From: Caballeronia sordidicola
GTDB taxonomy: Bacteria; Pseudomonadota; Gammaproteobacteria; Burkholderiales; Burkholderiaceae
Direction: 5' to 3'
NCBI RefSeq assembly: GCF_001544455.2
Contig: NZ_FCOC02000010.1
Span: 124,001 to 188,000 of the forward strand
Length of the DNA stretch: 64,000 nucleotides
Part shown: positions 45,739 through 53,981 of the stretch, piece by piece
Layout of the letters: each line of letters begins with the position of its first letter
How positions within the stretch are numbered: position 1 is the first letter of the stretch
Translations under genes and position numbers: made by a program
Notes under the pieces: model-generated
Database searches by the model: none
The model's input: only the letters and a program-made list of their open reading frames with translations
What the model was told of the DNA's origin: nothing

Positions 45739-45771
45739 GATTGATTGGAAAATTGCTGTCGGTATAAGGCG

Positions 45772-45796
45772 AACACAGTATGAAGCGATTTATTCC
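45772..45796 (-). promoter_or_regulatory. Putative ECF promoter of the second anti-sigma gene (GGAATA-N16-GTT)
   Basis: On the minus strand GGAATA (45791-45796) and GTT (45772-45774) are separated by exactly 16 bases, 34 bp before the ATG at 45738. Confidence 0.6.
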
Positions 45797-45940
45797 GTTT
45801 GCGCATGGCCTCAGGCTACGCGCCAGAACACCCCGCCAGCCGGAAAAGAAAAGCGTCCCTGAGCGCGTAAACACAATCCATCACGGCTTATTCCCGTCAA
45901 ATTCAAATTTTTCCGTTCATGAAAATAATCGGCTTTGTCG

Positions 45941-45966
45941 GGAATATCGCGGGCTTTTGCCGGGTT
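45941..45966 (+). promoter_or_regulatory. Putative ECF promoter of the first DUF4148 gene (GGAATA-N17-GTT)
   Basis: On the plus strand GGAATA (45941-45946) is followed after 17 bases by GTT (45964-45966), 59 bp before the ATG. It matches the two minus-strand elements nearby. Confidence 0.55.
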
Positions 45967-46024
45967 CTCTCCAATGCACACAGCGCAAAAACACTTAACC
46001 CTTTTAATCTCTTTGGAGAAGAAC

Positions 46025-46291
46025 ATGAAAGTCCTCGCCATCGCTCTCGTAGCCCTTGGAACTATTGCTTCAGCTAGCGCATTCGCACAGACCAAGACCC
46101 GCGCGCAGGTCTATCAGGAATTGATTCAGGCACAGAAAGACGGCCGCGATTTTGTGACGGACACCTCTTACCCCGACGTCAATCCAATCTTCGCGCATCA
46201 ACTCGAGCAACAGCAAACGCGCCTTGCTCAAGAGCGGGCAAACAACGCAGTGGCAAACACAACGCCGGCAAGCGCCAGCGAAACCAACTAA
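46025..46291 (+). CDS. DUF4148 small secreted protein
   Basis: The 88-residue product has a signal peptide (MKVLAIALVALGTIASASAFA) and the DUF4148 core TRAQVYQELIQAQKDG ... DTSYPDVNPIF. This family is abundant in Burkholderiaceae and thought to be periplasmic, function unknown. The ATG at 46025 fits the signal peptide; the open frame continues upstream without coding support. It lies close to a second DUF4148 gene. Confidence 0.88.
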   Translation: MKVLAIALVALGTIASASAFAQTKTRAQVYQELIQAQKDGRDFVTDTSYPDVNPIFAHQLEQQQTRLAQERANNAVANTTPASASETN

Positions 46292-46389
46292 CGCTCGCGC
46301 GCCCATATTGAGCCCTTGAGCCCAGGCATCGAAAAACATGTTTAGCAGTTGGCTAAATACATCGGATCACTAACTTTATTGAGGTCATC

Positions 46390-46707
46390 ATGAAAAAATT
46401 CCTTATCTCCGCACTGGTTCTCTCGTCGGCGTTGGCAGCACCGGCTTTCACGTTCGCCCAGAGCAACGGCCCCGTGACGCGCGCGCAGGTCAAGGCCGAA
46501 CTCGCTCAACTCGAAAAGGCCGGCTATAGCCCGGGCGGCGAAGACGTGAACTATCCGCAGGACATTCAGGCCGCCGAGCAGAAAGTCTGGGAACAACAAG
46601 GCATTGCGACGCGTTCGTATGGATCGTCTACAGGCAGCACATCGGCGTCGGGCGCACGGGCTGACGTTGCTCGTGACGCGGCAAAACCGGTCTACTTCGG
46701 TCACTGA
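46390..46707 (+). CDS. DUF4148 small secreted protein (paralogue)
   Basis: The 105-residue protein has a signal peptide (FLISALVLSSALAAPAFTFA) and the core TRAQVKAELAQLEKAGYSPG ... VNYPQDIQAAEQKV. It is a diverged paralogue of the gene 100 bp upstream, with a longer Ser/Gly-rich C-terminus. GAGG precedes the ATG. Confidence 0.88.
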   Translation: MKKFLISALVLSSALAAPAFTFAQSNGPVTRAQVKAELAQLEKAGYSPGGEDVNYPQDIQAAEQKVWEQQGIATRSYGSSTGSTSASGARADVARDAAKPVYFGH

Positions 46708-46786
46708 ATGAGCGGCCTCGCCTGTGCCACTTCGCATGAACCGGTAAACTCCAGAGGCGAACGCACCTTCCTCTGGAGACATCCGT

Positions 46787-47206
46787 ATGAAACAGGCGCT
46801 CCATCACCTGAGCGTGACCACGCGCACGCGCGGTCTGCACGAAATCACCCGCGAGACCCGTAATTGGATCGGCGAGCAAGGTATCGAAACCGGACTGCTT
46901 ACAGTATTCCTCCGGCATACATCGGCTTCGCTGCTGATCCAGGAAAACGCCGATCCCGACGTACGCACCGACCTCGAACAATACTTCGAGACGATCGCCC
47001 CGGAAGCGCCGGGCCGCTACGTTCACGACGCCGAAGGCCCCGACGACATGCCCGCACATTTGCGCACTGCGCTGACACAAGTCCAGCTATCCATTCCAGT
47101 CAGCAACGGCCGCATGGTTCTCGGCACCTGGCAAGGTATCTACGTGTTTGAACATCGCCGCGTTTCGCACACACGCGACGTCGTATTGCACCTTTTGGGC
47201 GAGTAA
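46787..47206 (+). CDS. YjbQ-family protein (UPF0047, secondary thiamine-phosphate synthase-like)
   Basis: The 139-residue protein has the family signature FLRHTSASLLIQENADPDV and the C-terminal GTWQGIYVFEHR. YjbQ proteins have weak thiamine-phosphate synthase activity in vitro but their physiological role is unclear. The start at 46787 has GGAGA upstream. It is followed after 43 bp by the aspartate carbamoyltransferase gene. Confidence 0.9.
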   Translation: MKQALHHLSVTTRTRGLHEITRETRNWIGEQGIETGLLTVFLRHTSASLLIQENADPDVRTDLEQYFETIAPEAPGRYVHDAEGPDDMPAHLRTALTQVQLSIPVSNGRMVLGTWQGIYVFEHRRVSHTRDVVLHLLGE

Positions 47207-47214
47207 TTTAATAT
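47186..47214 (+). promoter_or_regulatory. Putative promoter of the aspartate carbamoyltransferase gene
   Basis: TTGCAC (47186-47191), a 17-base spacer and TAATAT (47209-47214) lie at the end of the YjbQ gene. The -10 hexamer overlaps the TACGC-N3-GCGTA palindrome that begins at 47214. Confidence 0.45.
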
Positions 47215-47228
47215 ACGCAGCGCGTACA
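47211..47228. repeat. Palindromic repeat, copy 1 (ATATACGCAGCGCGTACA)
   Basis: TACGC-AGC-GCGTA is a dyad within an 18-base sequence that recurs at 47456-47473 with a single difference (G to A at the centre). It overlaps the putative -10 element, 22 bp before the ATG of the aspartate carbamoyltransferase gene. Confidence 0.6.
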
Positions 47229-47249
47229 TTACCTCCCGGAGCGTCCGAC

Positions 47250-48530
47250 ATGCCTCTTCAACAACAAACCCTGCTTCGCGACGCCATGCGCCGCCTGAAC
47301 ATGACGCGCGATGCATTTGCAAACCGGATCGGCGTGGCGCGACGAGCCCTCGATACCTGGTTGCTTCCGGATGAGTCAGCCGAATCGCGCGCAATGCCCG
47401 AGATTGCAAGCCGCTACGTCATGGAGATATTGGAGAGGACACCCGCCGGCGACGAATATACGCAACGCGTACAATCTCCTTCCATTCTGTACGAAGGCCG
47501 CCCGCACCTGCTTTCAGTCGATCAGTTCACGCGCGATTCTGTCGAAGCCTTGTTCCGGGTCGCGGACACCATGCAACCTATCGCGCGGCGGCAAAAAATT
47601 ACCCGTGTGCTGGAAGGCGCGGTGCTTGCCAATCTTTTCTTCGAGGCAAGCACCCGCACGCGCGTGAGCTTCGGCGCTGCCTTCTGCCGGCTCGGCGGCT
47701 CGGTATGCGACACGACGGGCTTCACGTTTTCATCGATGGCGAAAGGCGAGTCCATTTACGATACCAGCCGCGTGATCAGCGGTTACGCAGACGCGCTCGT
47801 GGTGCGCCATCCCGAGAAAGGATCGGTCGCTGAGTTCGTACGCGCGACCAATGTGCCGGTGATCAACGCCGGTGACGGCCCCGGCGAACACCCGAGCCAG
47901 GCGTTGCTCGATCTCTACACCATCCAGCGGGAATTTTCACGTGTGGGCAAGATCGTCGACGGCTCGCACATCGCAATGGTGGGCGACCTCAAATACGGGC
48001 GCACGGTCCACTCGCTTGCTAAGCTGCTGGCGTTGTATCGCGGGATGAAGTTCACGTTGATCTCGCCGGCGTCGCTTGAAATGCCCGCGTCCATTCTCGA
48101 TCAGATCACGCGCGGCGACCATGTGGTCGAGCAGACAAGCGATTTGCACGCCGGTCTGAAAGGCGCCGACGTGGTGTATGCCACGCGCATTCAGAAAGAG
48201 CGTTTCGCCGATGAATCCATCGAAGGCTATACGCCTGACTTTCAAATCAATCAGGCACTGGTTGAAAGCGTATGCGGGCCCGACACGCTGATCATGCATC
48301 CGCTGCCACGCGATGGCCGTCCCGGCGCCAACGACCTGAGCACCGATCTCAACCATGATCCAAGGCTTGCCATCTTTCGGCAAACCGATAACGGCATTCC
48401 GGTGCGCATGGCCATTTTCGCGGTCTTGCTGGGCGTGGAAAAACAGGTCCAGCATTCCATGCGCGATGCTGCTTGGAAGGCGCCGGCTTACATCGGCCCG
48501 GATGACGCGGTTTTTCACGGCGTCGACTAA
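47250..48530 (+). CDS. pyrB: Aspartate carbamoyltransferase with N-terminal helix-turn-helix-like extension
   Basis: The 426-residue protein has the catalytic ATCase body from about residue 78 (PSILYEGRPHLLSVDQFTRD) with the carbamoyl-phosphate motif STRTR near 134, HPSQALLDLYT near 215 and HPLPR near 350. It is more than 100 residues longer than the E. coli catalytic chain. Residues 7-40 (LLRDAMRRLNMTRDAFANRI, then GVARRALDTWLLP) resemble an XRE-type helix-turn-helix. It catalyses carbamoyl phosphate plus aspartate to carbamoyl aspartate in pyrimidine synthesis. The ATG at 47250 follows CCCGGAG. No pyrI or pyrC lies next to it. The extension, with the palindrome near the start, suggests autoregulation, which is inference. 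Confidence 0.9.
   Translation: MPLQQQTLLRDAMRRLNMTRDAFANRIGVARRALDTWLLPDESAESRAMPEIASRYVMEILERTPAGDEYTQRVQSPSILYEGRPHLLSVDQFTRDSVEALFRVADTMQPIARRQKITRVLEGAVLANLFFEASTRTRVSFGAAFCRLGGSVCDTTGFTFSSMAKGESIYDTSRVISGYADALVVRHPEKGSVAEFVRATNVPVINAGDGPGEHPSQALLDLYTIQREFSRVGKIVDGSHIAMVGDLKYGRTVHSLAKLLALYRGMKFTLISPASLEMPASILDQITRGDHVVEQTSDLHAGLKGADVVYATRIQKERFADESIEGYTPDFQINQALVESVCGPDTLIMHPLPRDGRPGANDLSTDLNHDPRLAIFRQTDNGIPVRMAIFAVLLGVEKQVQHSMRDAAWKAPAYIGPDDAVFHGVD
47456..47473. repeat. Palindromic repeat, copy 2 (ATATACGCAACGCGTACA), inside pyrB
   Basis: Seventeen of 18 bases match copy 1, 245 bp upstream. It falls at about codon 70-75, exactly the linker between the helix-turn-helix-like extension and the catalytic domain. 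Confidence 0.6.
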
Positions 48531-48625
48531 GTCCGTTTATACGGCGGCGCTGGAAAATTTAACGCGCCGTTTACGCACGAAAAGATACGCTGCAAGTCAT
48601 CCCGAACACAGGAGCTTGCAACGTC

Positions 48626-48964
48626 ATGAACCTTGTACTCGAAAGAATCATCGGCTCGGCAACCAACGGTAAATCTGCGGAGCGGGAAACCGCGGCAACG
48701 CCGTGCGCGTCGCGGGTTCATCTTTCTGCCGTGCTTCGCAGCGCCCAGGACGAAGCCGCGAGGGAGCGCCTTCGCCGCCTCTTTCATTCACCGCTCGGCG
48801 TATATGTGAGCCAGGCGTCGCGCGATCACGACGATCTGAGGCTTGTATTCGACGTTGCAATGGAAGATCTCGACTTCACCGTTCGCACCTTGCATCAGGT
48901 GCTGCCGGAGGCTGTTATCGAGGCCGTGCGTCCGCGCGTGTTCACCCACAGGCGCGAGCACTGA
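48626..48964 (+). CDS. Small protein of unknown function (112 residues)
   Basis: The ATG at 48626 is preceded by CAGGAGC at good distance. The product begins MNLVLERIIGSATNGKSAER and has a mixed alpha/beta core (LRRLFHSPLGVYVSQASRDH, then DLRLVFDVAMEDLDFTVRTL). No cysteine pair, membrane helix or named domain is evident. It ends 20 bp before the convergent racemase stop. Confidence 0.65.
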   Translation: MNLVLERIIGSATNGKSAERETAATPCASRVHLSAVLRSAQDEAARERLRRLFHSPLGVYVSQASRDHDDLRLVFDVAMEDLDFTVRTLHQVLPEAVIEAVRPRVFTHRREH

Positions 48965-48983
48965 CCTACGGCGCTTCAACCGA

Positions 48984-49691
48984 TCAGGCTTGCGCCAGCG
49001 AGAAATCGACTGCGGCGCGGGCGTGGAGCGCGGTGGTATCGAGCAGGGGTACGGGGCTGTCCTCCGCCTTCACCAGCAGCATGATTTCCGTGCATCCCAG
49101 CACGATAGCTTCGGCACCGCGCGCCGCCAACGCATGAATGACATCGCGATACAGCTTGCGCGATTCCTCCGTCACGATCCCAAGACACAACTCGCGATAG
49201 ATGATGTCGTGAACGACCGCCTGCTCCACAGCCTCAGGAACGATCGTGGCGATTCCATGCCGCTCCAGAAGCCGGTCGCGGAAGAAACTTTCGCGCATGG
49301 AGAACGCGGTGCCAATAAAGCCGACTCGGCGCACGCCGCGTCTTTGAGCTTCGATGCCAGTCGGATCCACGATATGCAGGAACGGCACGGACACCGCGGC
49401 GGCGACTTGAGGCGCGACCAGATGCATGGTGTTCGTGCAGAGCACAATGCAATGCGCACCGCCCGCCTCGAGATGACGCGCAGCCTCGCTCAGCCGGATA
49501 CCTGCAATGTTCCATTGTCCGTCGCGTTGCAGCCGTTCGATGGGCGCGAAATTCACGCTATGCAACAGCACTTGCGCCGAGTTCAGTCCACCAAGCCGCG
49601 CGCGGACATCCTGGTTGATCAGCCGATAGTATTCAGCGGTCGATTCCCAACTCATCCCGCCGATCATGCCTATGGTTCGCATCGTAGTCAT
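48984..49691 (-). CDS. Aspartate/glutamate racemase family protein
   Basis: The 235-residue protein begins with the family hallmark IGMIGGMSWESTAEYYR. The two catalytic cysteines are C85 (VLCTNTMH) and C200 (VLGCTEIML), both present. It would interconvert L- and D-aspartate or glutamate, or a related substrate, without cofactor (YgeA-like). It is a single gene of uncertain pathway. Confidence 0.9.
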   Translation of the reverse strand: MTTMRTIGMIGGMSWESTAEYYRLINQDVRARLGGLNSAQVLLHSVNFAPIERLQRDGQWNIAGIRLSEAARHLEAGGAHCIVLCTNTMHLVAPQVAAAVSVPFLHIVDPTGIEAQRRGVRRVGFIGTAFSMRESFFRDRLLERHGIATIVPEAVEQAVVHDIIYRELCLGIVTEESRKLYRDVIHALAARGAEAIVLGCTEIMLLVKAEDSPVPLLDTTALHARAAVDFSLAQA

Positions 49692-49793
49692 GCCGCCGTC
49701 CCGTCTTTCTGATTAATAGAAACGACATAGTGCAGCCAAGTGCGGCGGGCCGCCAGAGCAAAAATTTCGAGGCAATCGACGGCCACGTTTAAC

Positions 49794-50555
49794 CTAGTGT
49801 TTGCGTGCAATCGCGCAACTGTGATCCTGCAACTCCTCCGACGATGCGAAGTCGCCCTCCGCCCGGCGCACGTGATCGTTGAGCAGGAAAAATGCAGGCT
49901 TGCCTTCGGGCGTGGTCGTGCCGGTCAGCAACAACGTCTGGTCCGCCATCTTGCCGCCCTCCCTCGCAACATCGGCCGCGAGCAACTTGAACGGATCGAC
50001 GGAATCGAGCGTGGCGTCATCAATGCGCCTGATCCTGTATGCATGGCCGCGCAACGGCGTGGGAAACACAGACCATTGCGTACCGATCTTCGGGCCCTGT
50101 TCGCGCAACGCATCGACGACATCGGGCGCCAGGCAATCTATGTGGATATGCAACTGATTCTGCGAACGCCCGCTGGTGGAATTGATCGCGAGCGAGAGTT
50201 CGTCCCGAGGCAATTGCTCGCCGAGTTTCGCCGTAACGAAGCGTCGCGATTCCCATGCGGCGCGCCAGTAATTCGGCGAGTCTGCGCTCAACAATTCAGG
50301 ACTTTCGATGCCGCCAATGCGCTTTGTCGGAATCAGCAAATACTGCGCAATACCGTTGATGTCTTTGAGCACCGCGTAGCCTTGAGCCGCATCGACATCG
50401 ACGCACTTCTGCGGCACGTCTGCCCCGCGCGCGGCCGGCTCACATGAGTTGTGAACGATCTGCCATAGCGCATTGGGATTGCCGGCACACGCCGTAGCAA
50501 GAAACGCAGCCGCGAGCGCGCTCGCGAAAAAACAAAGAAGCCGGAAGTTCCGCAT
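49794..50555 (-). CDS. cdh: CDP-diacylglycerol pyrophosphatase
   Basis: The 253-residue protein has a signal peptide/lipobox-like start (LLCFFASALAAAFLATACAG) and the HIT-like catalytic motif QNQLHIHIDCL, typical of Cdh. Other conserved parts are LWQIVHNSCEP and YWRAAWESRRFV. It hydrolyses CDP-diacylglycerol to phosphatidic acid and CMP at the inner membrane. The ATG at 50555 is chosen to give the hydrophobic leader. Confidence 0.9.
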   Translation of the reverse strand: MRNFRLLCFFASALAAAFLATACAGNPNALWQIVHNSCEPAARGADVPQKCVDVDAAQGYAVLKDINGIAQYLLIPTKRIGGIESPELLSADSPNYWRAAWESRRFVTAKLGEQLPRDELSLAINSTSGRSQNQLHIHIDCLAPDVVDALREQGPKIGTQWSVFPTPLRGHAYRIRRIDDATLDSVDPFKLLAADVAREGGKMADQTLLLTGTTTPEGKPAFFLLNDHVRRAEGDFASSEELQDHSCAIARKH

Positions 50556-50630
50556 TGGGGCGAGCGATTGAAAAGGACAGGCCGCATCGTAGCAAGAGCG
50601 CATTACGTCTGCTTGACACGACTTCCGGCA

Positions 50631-52020
50631 TCACATGACGGGCAGGTGCAGATGATGCGGATGCTCGACCGTGTCCGCTATCAGCCTTAGCGCGTCTTCG
50701 CATTCATCCAGGTTCTTCGGTCCGCCAAGACATACGCGAATAGCTTCGGGCGGATTGCCGTCGGTTGCAAACGCCGTGGCGGACACCGCTCCAATCCCTT
50801 GCGAACGCAACTGCAGGGCAAGCTCCGACGCTTGCCATCCGCACGCGGAATCAATCGGCATCCAGAAATGAAAGCCGGCGGGATCAGCGTCGAACTTCCA
50901 TTTCGACAACACGCGCGATGCGATTTCCTGTCGCGCGGCGGATTCGGCCCGAATGGCGTCGAGCATGAGGTCGGCGGTGCCGTCCCTCACCCATTGCGTG
51001 GCAAGCAGCATGGTGAACGGACTCGCCATGACCGTGGTTGCGCGCAATGCGCCGGCAAGATGCTGCGCGCGCCGCGACGATGGCGCGCGGATATAGGCGA
51101 CCCGAAGCCCCGCGCCAAAGCTCTTCGAGAAACCCGTCACGTAATACGTCAGATCCGGTGCGAACGAGACCATTGCGTCAGGTGCGTTCACGGGCAGCAT
51201 GCCATATGCATCGTCCTCGATGATCGGCACGCTGTATCTCAGCGCAACGTCGGCCAGCGCCTCGCGTCGTTTCGATGAAAGCGTGACCGTGCTCGGGTTC
51301 TGGATGGTCGGATTGCAATAGAACGCGTTTGGTTTGTCGCTTCTGCACAGCGCTTCGAATGCGTGAGCGAGCGGACCGTCGTCGTCGCGCGCGAGCGCCT
51401 GCAAACGCACGCCGAGTTGCGCGGCGATTGCCTTGATGCCGGGGTACGCCAGCGTATCCAGACAGATCATGCCGCCCGGCCGCGCAAGCTGCGAGACAAG
51501 CGCCACGAGCGCTGTGAATGCCGGGGCAAACGAGCACCTTGTCTTCATCGCAGTCGTCGAAACGCCGCTTAAGCCATTGCGTTGCGGCTGCGCGATCGTC
51601 AGGAGTCCCGCCGAAATCCTGATACCGCAGCAGACGATAAGGATCGGTCGCCGCAAAAAGACGCGCCGCCGACTCGCGCAATCGGGCGGCAAGCTCGGCG
51701 GGTTCGGGCGGCATGTTCATGGTCATCTCGACACTGCTTCCGCCCGACAACGGCAGCGTCGCCGTCCTGCCGCGAACGAAGGTCCCGCTTCCCGCACGCG
51801 AATCGAGCAGACCTCGCTTGCGCGCTTCGGCGTAGGCACGTGCGACAGTCGTGTAATTGAGCTGCAGTTCATCAGCTAGATCACGCAAACCCGGCAACCG
51901 GTCGCGTGGACGCAAGCGCCCGCTGGCCAGATCTTCTTCGATTAATTCCGGAATCAGCAAATAAGCCGGCTTGCGGCTTTCTGTCAATTTTCTGATCCAG
52001 TGATGAGTGAGACTGGTCAT
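50631..52020 (-). pseudogene. MocR-type (GntR-HTH/aminotransferase) regulator disrupted by a frameshift
   Basis: The 5' part (from ATG at 52020) encodes a GntR winged helix (DRLPGLRDLADELQLNYTTV, then SRAGSGTFVRGR) and the start of an aminotransferase-like domain up to VLVCPGIHSA. The remaining aminotransferase part (ALVSQLARPGGMICLDTLAYP, then SFSKSFGAGLR-type FSKSFGAGLRVA with the PLP lysine) is in another frame. The junction lies at about 51507-51514 in GAGCGC, where AGCGCTCG looks like AGCGCGCTCG with one GC lost. Without this change it would be one protein of about 460 residues. It is either a recent pseudogene or a sequencing error. It lies divergent from the Nit1C cluster. Confidence 0.8.
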
Positions 52021-52151
52021 GAAACGATCTCTGATTTGATGCGGTTTAAAAACGATAGCACGAGGCGCATCGAAAAAAATAAGTTGATTGCATTGGATGA
52101 TCGCATGATGAATCGCCCGATGGCCAATCAATGCACGGATTGAGCGTTTAT

Positions 52152-52200
52152 TGCACCAGCAGGGAGCGGCTGCACCAGGAAATCCCGCCCGTATTGGTGC
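52152..52200. promoter_or_regulatory. NtrC-like half-sites upstream of the sigma-54 promoter
   Basis: TGCACCA occurs at 52152-52158 and 52171-52177 and in inverted form as TTGGTGC at 52194-52200. The first reads TGCACC-N5-GGAGCG, 10 of 12 matches to the NtrC dyad TGCACC-N5-GGTGCA. They lie about 160-210 bp before the predicted transcription start, a usual enhancer distance. Function is inferred. Confidence 0.45.
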
Positions 52201-52334
52201 GCCCGGAACATTGCCCCGGGCCTGATCCCATGCCCGACAAGGCCTCCAGCGCATCCTCTGAAAATATTTACGCCCCCGCCGAGTCCTGATCGTCTGAATG
52301 ATCGGGTATTGATCGCATTAACACAGCGATTCAA

Positions 52335-52350
52335 TGGCATGCCCGTTGCA
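52335..52350 (+). promoter_or_regulatory. Sigma-54 (RpoN) promoter of the Nit1C cluster
   Basis: TGGCATGCCCGTTGCA has the invariant GG (-24) and GC (-12) separated by 10 bases, and agrees with TGGCACG-N4-TTGCA at all but one position. The predicted start is near 52360, giving a leader of about 87 bases before the ATG at 52447. Nitrogen-regulated expression through NtrC is the natural reading. Confidence 0.75.
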
Positions 52351-52446
52351 TTTATCTTCCTTGCAAGCCGTCTGTCGGGTATCGATTAAAAAACCGGATA
52401 CCCATGATTATCGATGTATTAAATCGTCTATTTAATGGAGATTAGA

Positions 52447-52929
52447 ATGCCTGCCGTCAATATCCCGATGCACAAGAAAGGCGATTATCTTGTCGACTAT
52501 GAAGAGAAGGTATTTGAAGACGTCAAGGCCGCCCCAGGCGAAAAGGCGCTGGTGACGTTTCATACCGTCGCTTTCGAAGGTTCCATCGGCTTTGTGAATC
52601 TGCTGCAGGCCACGCGGCTCTTGCGCAAGGGCTTCGAGACGTCGGTGCTGCTCTATGGTCCCGGCGTGACGCTCGGGTTGCAACGCGGCTTTCCCACGCT
52701 CGGAGACGAAGCATTCCCCGGCCATCTGAACTTCAACAAGCAGATCCAGAAGTTCATGGAAGAAGGCGGCAAGGTCTACGCATGCCGCTTCGCGTTGCAG
52801 GCGCTTTATGGCCAGGGCGAGGCGTCGCTGATCGAAGGCATCAAGCCCATCAGCCCGCTCGACGTGCTCGACATCCAGTTGCTGCATAGAAAAGACGGCG
52901 CGTTGATCATCAATACGTGGACCGTCTGA
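52447..52929 (+). CDS. MSMEG_0572/Sll0783-family nitrogen starvation response protein
   Basis: The 160-residue protein is the first gene of the Nit1C cluster. It begins [20 protein letters not shown], contains a DsrE-like alpha/beta core ([20 protein letters not shown]) and a cysteine in YACRFAL. The cyanobacterial homologue Sll0783 is induced by nitrogen starvation, biochemical role unknown. The ATG at 52447 has GGAG six bases upstream; another ATG at 52435 is less well placed. A sigma-54 promoter lies about 100 bp upstream. Confidence 0.9.
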   Translation: MPAVNIPMHKKGDYLVDYEEKVFEDVKAAPGEKALVTFHTVAFEGSIGFVNLLQATRLLRKGFETSVLLYGPGVTLGLQRGFPTLGDEAFPGHLNFNKQIQKFMEEGGKVYACRFALQALYGQGEASLIEGIKPISPLDVLDIQLLHRKDGALIINTWTV

Positions 52930-52961
52930 CATCGTTTGCAACTCACGACCACGGAATGACC

Positions 52962-53981
52962 ATGCCCGACAAGAGAATCGTCCGTGCCGCCGCGGTCCAG
53001 ATCGCACCGGATCTGGAGCGGCCCGGCGGCACGCTCGAGAAAGTCCTCGCAACACTGGACGAAGCCGCGCGCCAGGGCGTGCAGTTGATTGTCTTCCCCG
53101 AGACCTTCTTGCCCTACTACCCGTACTTTTCATTCGTGCGGACGCCGGTTGCGTCGGGAGCCGAGCATATGCGGCTCTACGACGAAGCCGTCACGGTGCC
53201 AGGCCCGGTTACGCACGCAGTGTCCGAGCGGGCACGCCGGCACGGCATGGTCGTCGTGCTCGGTGTGAACGAGCGCGATCATGGGAGCCTCTACAACGCC
53301 CAGCTTATCTTCGACACAACCGGCGAGCTGCTTCTCAAGCGCCGCAAGATCACGCCCACGTTTCACGAGCGAATGATCTGGGGCATGGGCGACGCGGCGG
53401 GCCTGAAGGTGGCGCAAACGAGTATCGGGAGAGTGGGCGCGCTCGCGTGCTGGGAGCACTACAACCCGCTCGCGCGCTACGCGCTGATGACGCAGCACGA
53501 AGAGATTCATTGCAGCCAGTTTCCCGGCTCGCTCGTCGGTCCCATCTTCGGCGAACAGATCGAAGTGACCATCCGGCACCACGCGCTGGAGTCCGGCTGC
53601 TTCGTGATCAATTCAACAGGATGGCTAACCGAATCGCAGATCGAGTCCATCACGAGCGAGCCCGGTTTGCAGAAGGCCCTTCGCGGCGGCTGCAACACCG
53701 CCATCATCTCGCCCGAGGGCCAGCATCTCGCGCCACCATTGCGCGAAGGCGAAGGTCTGGTGATCGCCGACCTGGACATGTCCCTCATCACCAAGCGCAA
53801 ACGCATGATGGATTCGGTCGGCCACTACGCCCGGCCCGAATTACTGAGCCTTGCGATCAACGACCGGCCCGCCGTTACGTCGGCTCCCATGAACAGCTTC
53901 TCACCTTCAACCGGGGGATTGCATCTTGAACGCGAACGCGAGCGAGACACTGTCGGCCACGAGCCGGCAATTGATGACTGA
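52962..53981 (+). CDS. Nit1-type nitrilase
   Basis: The 339-residue enzyme has the nitrilase catalytic triad E47 ([13 protein letters not shown]), K129 (KRRKITPT) and C163 (ACWEHYNP). It belongs to the Nit1 subfamily embedded in the conserved Nit1C cluster, which has been linked to bacterial cyanide assimilation. It hydrolyses a nitrile to acid and ammonia in the cytoplasm. The ATG at 52962 follows ACGGA; an in-frame ATG at 52956 is alternative. The last 56 bases overlap the start of the radical SAM gene, and residues 325-339 are charged and specific to this overlap. Confidence 0.93.
   Translation: MPDKRIVRAAAVQIAPDLERPGGTLEKVLATLDEAARQGVQLIVFPETFLPYYPYFSFVRTPVASGAEHMRLYDEAVTVPGPVTHAVSERARRHGMVVVLGVNERDHGSLYNAQLIFDTTGELLLKRRKITPTFHERMIWGMGDAAGLKVAQTSIGRVGALACWEHYNPLARYALMTQHEEIHCSQFPGSLVGPIFGEQIEVTIRHHALESGCFVINSTGWLTESQIESITSEPGLQKALRGGCNTAIISPEGQHLAPPLREGEGLVIADLDMSLITKRKRMMDSVGHYARPELLSLAINDRPAVTSAPMNSFSPSTGGLHLERERERDTVGHEPAIDD

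Larger units (their letters stand above)
52021..52446. other. Regulatory region (426 bp) upstream of the Nit1C cluster
   Basis: The region between the divergent MocR remnant and the first Nit1C gene contains GCACC-rich NtrC-like half-sites (52152-52200) and a sigma-54 promoter (52335-52350), described separately. I see no gene in it. Confidence 0.6.
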
